Source: CAJBLF01 sp964494005 (GTDB taxonomy: Bacteria; Patescibacteriota; Gracilibacteria; Absconditabacterales; Absconditicoccaceae). Taken from it: 9,955 nucleotides of DNA. Under the pieces are notes generated by a model. That model did no database searches. It saw only the letters and a program-made list of their open reading frames with translations, and was not told the DNA's origin. Shown here one piece after another: positions 1-6,243 of this stretch; the stretch's first letter is position 1, and each line of letters starts with the position of its first letter. Both the position numbers and the translations under genes were made by a program. The stretch is from the NCBI GenBank assembly GCA_964494005.1, contig CAZBQE010000035.1, forward strand, positions 1 to 9,955, read 5' to 3'.

Positions 1-23
1 TAGGTTAATAGATGAATTTCTTG

Positions 24-87
24 GAAAATAGCCACACAAAAAGTTCTATTATGCCGAAAATAGCCACACAAAAAGTTCTATTATGCC
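24..87. repeat. 32-bp perfect tandem duplication
   Basis: Two identical adjacent 32-bp copies (24-55 and 56-87) start with GAAAATAGCCACAC and end with TTCTATTATGCC. A few bases resembling a third copy follow (AAAAAATA). The block lies beyond the 3' end of the S1 gene, which is transcribed towards it. Each unit has only a weak ATAG/CTAT self-complementarity. An open frame of about 60 codons crosses it on the minus strand, but the protein changes frame between copies and resembles nothing I know, so I treat the block as non-coding. Confidence 0.9.
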
Positions 88-120
88 AAAAAATACCGCA
101 GTCTAGCAAACATACGGCAC
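88..120 (-). terminator. weak candidate terminator after the S1 gene
   Basis: Read on the minus strand, GTGCCG and CGGTAT can form a 6-bp stem with two G-U pairs and a large loop, followed directly by a run of six T. It lies about 40 bp past the S1 stop codon, where a terminator is expected. The stem is short and the loop long, so this is only a candidate. Confidence 0.3.
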
Positions 121-161
121 TTTTCGAATTCAGAATAGAAAATAGGGAAATCTGAATAAAA

Positions 162-1598
162 TTATTCCTTTTTTGTTGTTTTTTTAGCAACTGTCTTCTT
201 TTTAGTAGTCTTCTCCTTCTTCTCTTCTTTATCTTCTGTTTCTACTTTCTTAGTAACTGTTTTTTTTACTGATGCTTTTTTTGTAGGAGTTTTTTTCTCT
301 TTCTCTACTACCTTATCAGCATTATCAGTATTCTTTTCAAGTTTCTCAGTAATTCTCTTTGCTTTATCTTCAAGCTTTTCTTCAGAGAGTTTTTTGACAA
401 CACCAGCAAGTCATTTTCCTTCAAACGTTCCTGTATCTTTTTGTAAGGGCTTTGTAGTTGTTGTAACAACTGGTTTTTTTTCTGGAGAAGTATCTTCAGA
501 AGAAGCTCCATCATTGATTCCCTTCATACTCAAACCAATCTTTCTATTTCTCGGATCAAGAAGAATAATCTTAGTCTTGACTATTTGTCCTAGTTTTACA
601 ACTTCGTTAGGATTCTGAATAGATTTCTGGGAAAGTTCACTCAAATGCACTAATCCATTGATATCCTCGAATACTCTTACAAATACTCCATAAGGAACGA
701 ATCTAACAACTTCACCTTCAATAATATCGCCAGTTTTGTATTCCCTTGGTAACAATGTCCATGGATCATCTTTCAATTTCTTACTAGACAATGAAATCTT
801 TCCGTTTTCAAGACCAATAACCTTGACACTGATTTTGTCTCCAATCCTTCAAAGTTTTTCAATATTGGTGACGTGTCCGTAGGTAATTTCAGAAATATGC
901 ACCAAACCTTCAACAGTACCTCCAATCGTGACAAATAATCCGTAAGAAGAAAGTCCGCTCACAACTCCATCATATACTTTTCCGACTTCAAGATCTTTGA
1001 GAATATTTTCTCTTTCCTCCTTCAATGCTTCTCTTTCAGAAAGCACAATTCTTTTATCTTCTTCATCGATATTGATAATCCTTACCTTAAGTTCTTTGCC
1101 AATAAGTTCCAAAAGTTTCTCAAAAATAATCTCCTGATCACCATCTTCAACTCTTGGATAATGAATAGGAGCTAATTGTGATAATGGAACAAAACCCTTG
1201 ATACCATGCATATCTACTAATAAACCTCCAAGATTTGCTTCCGTAGGAATAATAGTAATAATATCATCAGCTTCAAATTTTTTGATAATAGATTTCCATA
1301 CATCGTATTGAAGTAATTTGGTGATAGAAACGATATAATGTCCATCTTCATGTCTGATATTGGTATTTACGATCTCAAGTTCGATTTCTCTTCCTGGATC
1401 CAAATCATACCCAGATCTTTCGAGTTCTTTTACTTCCTTAGACAAAATTACTCAAGTGAATGCATTATTATCACAATCTACGAGAATTCCATTTTCGATA
1501 ACTTTGAGAACAGTACCTTTTACTTTGTGTCATTCCTTGATGACAGGTATAGCTATTTGACCAGAGCGCAATTGCTCTGCTATAGTTGTAGTAACCAT
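162..1598 (-). CDS. rpsA: 30S ribosomal protein S1 (four S1 domains)
   Basis: A 478-residue protein with four successive S1 (OB-fold) RNA-binding domains at about residues 22-92, 105-190, 206-274 and 288-355. Domains 3 and 4 carry the classic pattern: GVVSGLSSYGLFVTIGG then GLVHISE, and GEVVRFVPYGVFVRV then GLVHLSE. S1 helps the small subunit bind mRNA, especially weakly structured mRNA without a strong Shine-Dalgarno site, which suits this genome. Four in-frame UGA codons (residues 23, 49, 250 and 396) must be read as Gly, and without that the gene falls into three or four pieces. Residues 360-478 form a low-complexity Lys/Glu/Thr tail typical of S1 C-termini. The start is the first ATG of the recoded frame and has no Shine-Dalgarno sequence. 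Trp is TGG here (two seen), and Arg is AGA, AGG or CGC. Four domains are fewer than the six of E. coli S1 but usual in many other bacteria. Family assignment is secure. Confidence 0.93.
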
Positions 1599-1627
1599 TA
1601 TAATATAAAACGTTAAAAAATAAAAGA

Positions 1628-1684
1628 GACGTGGGAAATCTGCAAGTATTTTACGAAGTAGATTTTCCCGTCGAATGTATCCCG
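1628..1684. repeat. 57-bp direct repeat, copy 1
   Basis: First of two identical 57-bp copies between rpsO and rpsA. It runs from GACGTGGGAAATCTGC to TGTATCCCG. Inside it GGGAAATCT pairs with AGATTTTCCC (one bulged base) and GTA pairs with TAC, giving a long imperfect hairpin. Just past the copy, ATCCCGTGGGAT forms a second small palindrome, followed by AT-rich DNA. Confidence 0.9.
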
Positions 1685-1736
1685 TGGGATAAAATAAATA
1701 ATTAAACTAATAAACGAATTCACTTTTATATGTATT

Positions 1737-1793
1737 GACGTGGGAAATCTGCAAGTATTTTACGAAGTAGATTTTCCCGTCGAATGTATCCCG
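1737..1793. repeat. 57-bp direct repeat, copy 2
   Basis: Exact second copy, in the same orientation, 109 bp from the first with a 52-bp spacer. After the shared CCCG the flank differs, but it again makes a small stem (CCCGC, AAA, GCGAGG) followed by an A-rich stretch ending AATAATTA. Copy 1 also ends with AATAATTA. The element may therefore be longer than 57 bp and consist of a conserved hairpin plus a variable second hairpin. It could be a dispersed palindromic element or a processing or termination structure between the two ribosomal-protein genes. Confidence 0.9.
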
Positions 1794-1845
1794 CAAAGCG
1801 AGGTAAAAAAATAATTACAAAAACACGTAAAATAACATAAAATAT

Positions 1846-2112
1846 CTACACCTTAACATTCACTGATTTTGATATCTTGTTGTACGTAGACAACTTTTTG
1901 GATTTCAAATACTTAAGAAATGCTCTTCTTCTCGCAACCTTTTTGAGCAAAGATCTTTTTGCATCATAATCTTTTTTGTGACTAACGAGATGTGCTTGTA
2001 ATTCAGTAATGTCATCAGTCAAAATACCAATCTGCATTTCTACAGATCCAGTGTCCTTGTCATGAAGCTTAAATGACTCCATTTCAACTGTTTGTTGTGG
2101 TTTTTTTGCCAT
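1846..2112 (-). CDS. rpsO: 30S ribosomal protein S15
   Basis: An 88-residue protein of normal S15 length. Diagnostic residues are the GSVEMQIGILTDDI stretch, then HLVSHKKD, then RSLLKKVARRRAFLKYLK, matching the 16S rRNA-binding helices of the family. S15 is a primary binder of the 16S central domain and nucleates platform assembly. The common HDHHSRRGL element reads KDYDAKRSLL here, a mild divergence. All Arg codons I checked are AGA and there is no in-frame UGA. I chose the ATG that gives MAKKPQQ. An in-frame ATG 42 bases upstream would add a hydrophobic stretch not found in S15. There is no Shine-Dalgarno motif before the chosen start. Its mRNA leader contains two competing hairpins (see 2156-2181), and the 57-bp repeats follow the stop. 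Confidence 0.95.
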   Translation of the reverse strand: MAKKPQQTVEMESFKLHDKDTGSVEMQIGILTDDITELQAHLVSHKKDYDAKRSLLKKVARRRAFLKYLKSKKLSTYNKISKSVNVKV

Positions 2113-2155
2113 AAATAAATGAAGATAAAAAAAATAAAAGATGATACAAACCAAA

Positions 2156-2181
2156 GCCGACAGTGATTAGCCGTGTTCGGC
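2156..2181 (-). promoter_or_regulatory. competing hairpins upstream of rpsO
   Basis: On the minus strand GCCG, AACA and CGGC make a compact 4-bp stem with a tetraloop (2170-2181). The same TCGGC/GCCGA segments (2156-2160 and 2177-2181) could pair in an alternative longer arrangement. The element sits about 45 bp before the rpsO start. S15 mRNA leaders are autoregulated through structured elements in several bacteria, but I see no specific match to a described S15 leader, so the regulatory role is inference. Confidence 0.25.
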
Positions 2182-2287
2182 AATGCCTTGAAAACTCAAT
2201 TACCAATTTTCAATAACACATGACCAATAAAACGAATTTTTCATTTACTTGAAATCATTAGTAATTTGTAATTAGTCACTGAGCATA

Positions 2288-2360
2288 TACCCCCGACAGG
2301 AGTCGAACCTGTGTTTACTCCTTAGGAGAGAGTCGTTCTATCCAATTGAACTACGGGAGC
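2288..2360 (-). tRNA. tRNA-Arg (anticodon CCU)
   Basis: A full cloverleaf of 73 nt. The acceptor stem GCTCCCG/CGGGGGT has two G-U pairs, the D stem is GTTC/GAAC with GG in the loop, and the anticodon stem is ACTCT/GGAGT. The loop CTCCTAA places anticodon CCT at 2324-2326. The T arm is ACAGG-TTCGACT-CCTGT and the discriminator is A. CCA is not encoded. The tRNA should read AGG, which is used in frame nearby (in S1 and the vWA protein). In a genome where CGA appears to mean Trp, arginine should depend on AGA/AGG and CGU/CGC tRNAs, so a dedicated AGG reader fits. A small hairpin (TTCTGCC, TTA, GGTAGAA) lies in the leader at 2371-2387. Confidence 0.95.
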
Positions 2361-2419
2361 AAAACAGTTTTTCTACCTAAGGCAGAAAAAAATAGTCCCT
2401 ATTCGGGCTTACAAATACG

Positions 2420-2447
2420 TATATAGTATTTTACTAGACAATTTCAA
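2420..2447 (-). promoter_or_regulatory. candidate promoter for tRNA-Arg
   Basis: Minus-strand TTGAAA (-35) is followed after 16 bp by TATATA (-10). This would start transcription near 2413, about 50 nt before the tRNA. A weak stem (AG-CCC/GGG-a-CT) followed by T7 lies in between, and could instead be the terminator of the membrane-protein cluster that ends at 2505. In that case the tRNA would need a closer promoter. Confidence 0.4.
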
Positions 2448-2504
2448 GCAAAAAACACAAAAAATAATAAAGAGATAAGATAATCAATCTAATCCGTCTA
2501 TATA

Positions 2505-3446
2505 TTAAGCGAATTCCTTGAATACTTGATACACAATAAGCAAAAAGAGAAAAATGACTAATGAAATAATGAAGATATTTATGATAATAGATTTAGATTT
2601 TTTCATCGCTTCCTCCTTGCCGGAAGAAGTAATCAACATATATCCGGAATAAAAGAGTGCAAGCACAAAAAGAGCGCCCAACACCCATCACATAGTGATA
2701 GCGACATTGACAATCATATCCGCAGCTTTCGCGCCAAATGACGGCGTTTGTGCAATATAAAAAAGATAATCGATGACTTTGATAAAGACCAAAGCGATTA
2801 CCACATTGATAGCTCATTTTTGCGCTATCTTTACCTTGTCTGATTTATCCATAGCAGACATCATTCTAAATCCAGCGACCACCAACATGATAATAGCAGC
2901 AAAAAATGCTAACACTTTGAAAAATGATAATATCTGCAAAAATAACCTATTCTGAACTCTATCCACGAGTTGTTCGCTTCCTTGAATATCACCAATATTC
3001 AAGACAGTACCCAATATTCGCGTCACCCCAAAAATAAGAAATGCTCCATATAGAATATACATAAAACTCTTGAATGCCTTTTTGGTCTCTTCCGGTTCCT
3101 TGGCTTTCAAAATCAAATTGATTCCCGCAATCACCAAGAAAATAACAAGAATAATAAACGCTATTCATCTAACCAAACCAAACAATTGTCCTCATTGATC
3201 ACCAGCACAAGGAGAAGTCGGTGCAATAGCATTAGGATAAAAAAGATTCCTGATATTTTGCATCAAAGAGATATTTCTATCTATACAAATATTAAACACT
3301 GTTTCGACTCTTCCGTATCTATCAGGAGTTTCATCTGTAAGATAATCAGCAAAATTATCCTGAAAAGAAGGTGCAGCGGCAAAAACAATACCTCCCATGA
3401 CAACAATCAGGGAAATAATCATTATGATTTTTTTAAAAACATTCAT
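2505..3446 (-). CDS. multi-pass membrane protein with three VirB2/pilin-like units
   Basis: A 313-residue protein containing four UGA-Gly codons. It has an N-terminal signal peptide (MNVFKKIIMI..., hydrophobic to about residue 24, AAA site), a soluble segment to about residue 85, then about six hydrophobic segments. Three similar modules follow, each a hydrophobic helix ending in AG or SG (Gly108, Gly192, Gly268), a charged Lys/Glu-rich loop, then another hydrophobic helix: VIAGINLILKAKEPEETKK, VVAGFRMMSAMDKSDKVK and FYSGYMLITSSGKEEAMKK. This helix-charged turn-helix layout is that of VirB2/TrbC-like type IV secretion pilins, which in CPR bacteria often occur as single units. Here three appear fused. 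It is the last gene of the cluster, 61 bp after a single-unit relative, so a role in a cell-surface pilus or channel is inferred. It could also be an unrelated polytopic membrane protein. No Shine-Dalgarno sequence is seen. Confidence 0.75.
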
Positions 3447-3507
3447 GTGTAAAATTTTTAAATTCTAAATTTTTTATATTTCTGAATTCTGAACTCTGCA
3501 TTCTGAA

Positions 3508-3999
3508 TTAGAATCATGTATTTCCTCCATATCCACCAAACAAGGAATTAATAATAGAAACAACCAACTTTATAATAAAATAAAATCAGGTAAGGATAAT
3601 AACACCGATAATAATGTTGGTGATGTTTTTTTTGATTTTCGCTGTCTCTCATTCTTTGTGTACAGCATTAGTAATCATAAGAAATCAATTGTAAATAAGC
3701 AAAATCACCGCTGCAGAAAGACCGATATATACCGCTCGCTGCAAATACGGATTGATATTATTTCTAAATCGATCAAGTGTATTAGCTATTTTATATTGTC
3801 TCGCATATGCTCATTCCATATCTGTTGCATCATCAAGAGATGTCTGCTGAATTTGGAAATCATCATTTGCTTCATCTTTGACTCTATCGAGAATCCTAAT
3901 GGGATCTGTACCATATTCTCCTCGACTATCACTTTGAGCGAAAATAAACAGAGGAAGAAGATAGACTACAGCAAAAATAAACAACACAAATTTTTTCAT
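3508..3999 (-). CDS. secreted VirB2/pilin-like membrane protein
   Basis: A 163-residue protein with five UGA-Gly codons and three CGA codons read as Trp, one of them opening the first transmembrane helix (LQ-W-AVYIGL). It has a signal peptide (MKKFVLFIF...FIFA, cleavage near residue 21), an acidic exported segment to about residue 90, then helix (VYIGLSAAVILLIYNGFLMI), charged turn (NAVHKEGETAKIKK), helix (ITNIIIGVIILTGFYFIIKL) and a Gly-rich end. The NGFLMIT turn matches the module repeated in the next gene, so the two are probably paralogous. The pattern resembles type IV secretion pilins (VirB2/TrbC-like) seen in Patescibacteria. The start at 3999 gives the signal peptide. An ATG 6 bases upstream is equally possible, and a frame open to 4284 overlaps the vWA gene and is not real. 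Assignment rests on architecture, not a database match. Confidence 0.75.
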
Positions 4000-4060
4000 A
4001 CACATAATCAAAAAGATAAATATTCCAACAGAATATAGGGAATTATAAATGATTTTCAAA

Positions 4061-5041
4061 TTATTGTGACGAATTTCTTTTGACAGACAATAATAGATAT
4101 ATCCTAAATACAACAAGTCATACAAGCAAAAATATGATAAGATACACAAGATAATCATTGAGATGTCGATATTTATTGCGTACCTGTTGATATTGACGTG
4201 CAACAATACTTTCAGAAAGATCAACAACAAACTGATCAAAAGAATCCTGACCAAGAATCCTAAAAAACTGACCTCCACTCTCATCAGCGAGTTTCTGTAA
4301 CAAAGAAAGATTAATATCCGTCATAACAGTATCATTCCACCTATCACGTCAAATAAGATATTGTTCTTGTCCAACACCCAAAACAAACAAAGGCACATGA
4401 AGTTCTTGATAATAAGAAATTACCTGAAGCGGATCAAAACCAACATTAGCATCCCCATCAGTAATAAGGATAACAATTCATGGTTGATAAGTATCATTTG
4501 TAGAAAATGTTCTCAATATATCCACACCCAACAACAATGCATCTCCTATCGCCGTACCAAGAAAATCCTGCACCGGAGGAAAATCTCCAAGATTCATAGC
4601 AGAAAGTTTTTTTACAACAGCCGAGGTATCAGAAGAAAAAGGAATAAAGAGAAACGGTTTTCCAGAAAAAGTAATGAGCGAAACATAATAGCCGTCAAGC
4701 GTTTGTACGAGATCAACCAATGATTGTTTGGCTGCAGAAAACCTGCTAGGAACAATATCATTGGCTGCCATAGAAAGCGACACATCCAAAATAATCTGAA
4801 TAGGAACATCCTTAATAGTAACTATCTGTGTATCATCAACAAAAGCTATATGCAAAGGCAAAAGTACAACAACAATCACAAGCACAAACAAAGAAAACTT
4901 GTAGAAAAAATAATTTTTGGTAAATAACAATTGCGAAGGAATAAAAAATTTTGGTCTACGATTATAAAAGAAAAATACACCACACAAAATGAGAAGCGCA
5001 ACAGTTATTCGTATTCCTTGCAAAGAAAACGACATCAGCAA
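4061..5041 (-). CDS. membrane-anchored von Willebrand factor A protein, BatA-like
   Basis: A 326-residue protein with three UGA-Gly codons. It has two N-terminal transmembrane helices (about residues 8-26 and 46-66), then a vWA domain with a complete metal-ion-dependent adhesion site: DVSLS (Asp86, Ser88, Ser90), Thr163 in LGTAIGDALL and Asp195 in ILITDGDAN. One C-terminal transmembrane helix follows near residues 290-310. This is the BatA/BatB (aerotolerance-type) layout. Such proteins bind protein partners through the metal site and often work with membrane complexes. The start could be 5041 or 5035 (MLMSFS or MSFS). It begins 12 bp after the PrgI-like gene stops, so the two are surely co-transcribed, and the pilin-like genes follow. 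I infer a tether or assembly factor for that surface system. I see no MoxR ATPase or DUF58 gene, the usual Bat partners, in the window. Confidence 0.87.
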
Positions 5042-5053
5042 AATAACACAATA

Positions 5054-5497
5054 CTAAATCAACCCTTTCTTTTCGATATCAGTTAATATCTTCTTGTCAA
5101 ATGTATTCTCTTTTTGTTCTATAATTTGCTTCTCTTCCTTGGTTTTGGCTTCCGCTATTGAAACATCCAAAGGATTATTCTTATCATAATTTACTTGAAA
5201 TTTCTTTTTTGCATCAAAAAAATTATTTCTGACCAACTTCGCGATATATGCCACAAGTCACAGTTCAGATATTTTAAAAAACGCTATGATAATAAAAATA
5301 ATGATAATAAGGATAGCAATTAATATCCCTAAAGCTTTGGATCATCATTTAGAAAATCAGTTGAATGCAGCCAAAGCCAAAGCTACTCCTACAGCAAGAA
5401 GAAACATCTGAATAATATTGATACTCAAAGGCCCAATAGTAAATGTCATACCAGCAAGCAATCATTTTTTGATATTTTTTGGATAGACGACTTTCAT
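5054..5497 (-). CDS. small membrane protein, possibly PrgI/VirB3-like
   Basis: A 147-residue protein containing five UGA-Gly codons, two of them adjacent (SKGGSK). After a short basic start (MKVVYPKNIKKG) comes an IGPLSINIIQMFLLAVGVAL segment, a Gly/Lys turn, and a second very hydrophobic helix (ILIAILIIIIFIIIAFF). A cytoplasmic-looking C-terminal half rich in Lys, Glu and Gln follows. The short N-terminus, a 'GPLS' turn entering helix 1, a tight turn and helix 2 recall PrgI/VirB3 subunits of type IV secretion systems, which usually precede a VirB4 ATPase. No VirB4 is present here, so this is a tentative call. It is the first gene of the four-gene minus-strand cluster. UGA recoding hides most of it, and only its last 66 codons are readable under the standard code. 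Confidence 0.7.
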
Positions 5498-5592
5498 ATC
5501 AACAAACAACAAATAAAAAAATAATAAAATTTTAAATTATTTTGTACATAGCGATTACACAACAAATCTTATAATCTTTCTTCTTGTAATAT

Positions 5593-5598
5593 ATTATA
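5593..5598 (-). promoter_or_regulatory. candidate -10 box of the membrane-protein cluster
   Basis: A perfect minus-strand TATAAT lies between the response-regulator terminator and the first gene of the cluster, about 95 bp before its ATG. I find no convincing -35 hexamer at 16-18 bp. In AT-rich DNA one hexamer is weak evidence, but no other gene intervenes. Confidence 0.3.
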
Positions 5599-5632
5599 TT
5601 GTTTTTGTTATACGAAAATAGCTTTCATTGTC

Positions 5633-5661
5633 AAAAAAAAATCTGCGGAATTACCACAGAT
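5633..5661 (-). terminator. intrinsic terminator of the response-regulator gene
   Basis: On the minus strand ATCTGTGG, loop TAATT and CCGCAGAT form an 8-bp stem (one G-U pair) followed by at least eight T. It lies 15 bp past the stop codon. The plus strand lacks a T run, so it acts in one direction only. It separates the regulator from the membrane cluster downstream. Confidence 0.85.
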
Positions 5662-5676
5662 ATCTTTAAATTAATG

Positions 5677-6039
5677 TTAAATTTGATTTAACTCTTCATT
5701 AATTTTAAAGTTCATACGCAAAGCAACCTTATAATAAGCCTTAGCTCCATATGATATTGCTTGAGAAATATGATATCTATCTCCTGAAAACATGAGAATT
5801 TTTGTATCTTTTGATACACTCTTACGTATTTCAAGAATAAACTCATATCCCAAATCAGATTCAAGCACATCATCCAATACAATAATATCAAACTTTTTTT
5901 TCTCAATCTCCATTTTCGCAGCACGCAAGGAAGAAACAAAGGTTGGAGTAAATGCAAATTGACTCCGCTTAAAAAGCGAAGAAACTCGTTGCTGGTCCGT
6001 ATCGTCTTCAAAGACGATCAAAATCTCTTTAAAATCCAT
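5677..6039 (-). CDS. stand-alone response-regulator receiver domain
   Basis: A 120-residue, CheY-like protein with nothing after the receiver domain. Visible features are the N-terminal acidic pair (EDD, residues 11-13), the phospho-acceptor strand FDIIVLDD with Asp at about residues 56-57, the switch Ser in LMFSGD and the conserved Lys in AYYK near the C-terminus. Without an output domain it would act by protein contact or as a phosphorelay intermediate. No histidine kinase is in the window. The usual Pro after the phospho-Asp loop is absent (VLESDLGYEF). There are no in-frame UGA codons. It starts about 80 bp from, and divergent to, the thioredoxin reductase promoter and ends at its own terminator, so it is probably monocistronic. 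The upstream stretch between start and promoter is A-rich without a Shine-Dalgarno sequence. Confidence 0.88.
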   Translation of the reverse strand: MDFKEILIVFEDDTDQQRVSSLFKRSQFAFTPTFVSSLRAAKMEIEKKKFDIIVLDDVLESDLGYEFILEIRKSVSKDTKILMFSGDRYHISQAISYGAKAYYKVALRMNFKINEELNQI

Positions 6040-6086
6040 ATTTTTTTGTTTTTTTGTTTATCCTACCTATACAGATTACCAAACAC

Positions 6087-6114
6087 TTTACAAGTCTTTT
6101 TTTTATGATATAAT
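6087..6114 (+). promoter_or_regulatory. sigma70-type promoter of trxB
   Basis: TTTACA and a perfect TATAAT are separated by 16 bp. Transcription should start near 6120-6122. That is at or next to the ATG of a 21-codon ORF (6122-6187) and about 120 nt before the trxB start, so trxB would have a long leader or be second in the transcript. Confidence 0.7.
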
Positions 6115-6121
6115 ATAAATT

Positions 6122-6187
6122 ATGAAATATATTTCAAAATATGGTGATGATTTTATTACAGTAGTATTGAAAAAGACAAAGAAATAA
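6122..6187 (+). CDS. possible leaderless small ORF, 21 residues
   Basis: ATG to TAA, MKYISKYGDDFITVVLKKTK plus a final Lys. Its ATG lies 8 bp after the -10 box, exactly where transcription should begin, so the message would start with AUG. An AT-only hairpin (AATGATA, TTT, TATCATT, 6191-6207) follows the stop before trxB. The peptide has a balanced, protein-like composition but no similarity I recognise. It could be a leader peptide influencing trxB, a tiny protein, or chance. Confidence 0.3.
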   Translation: MKYISKYGDDFITVVLKKTKK

Positions 6188-6243
6188 ATAAATGATATTT
6201 TATCATTTTATTGTAGCAATATTTTATTGTTTCATTGTTTATT

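Noticed and set aside
5..190. Open frame of 61 codons on the minus strand at the left edge
   Set aside because: It crosses the 32-bp tandem repeat (32 is not a multiple of 3, so the two copies are read in different frames) and overlaps the 3' end of rpsA. No recognisable protein features.
411..1598. rpsA and other genes appear as several broken ORFs, suggesting pseudogenes or frameshifts
   Set aside because: All breaks are UGA in one continuous frame at glycine positions, which is explained by the alternative code and not by decay.
1628..1793. CRISPR array
   Set aside because: Only two 57-bp repeats with one spacer, an internal imperfect hairpin longer than in CRISPR repeats, and no cas genes.
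2113..2154. N-terminal extension of S15 from an upstream ATG
   Set aside because: It would add a hydrophobic stretch foreign to S15 and overlap the leader. MAKKPQQ gives the normal family length.
2393..2411. Terminator of the membrane cluster
   Set aside because: The stem is at most five pairs with a bulge. The T run is suggestive, but I could not separate it from the tRNA leader, so it is not listed as a feature.
3475..3507. Short TCTGAATT-like repeats between the two pilin-like genes
   Set aside because: Imperfect, low-complexity AT-rich units with no consistent period. Noted only as simple intergenic sequence.
4000..4284. Upstream extension of the single-unit pilin-like protein to 4284
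   Set aside because: It overlaps the vWA gene in another frame. The ATG at 3999 gives a clean signal peptide after the vWA stop.
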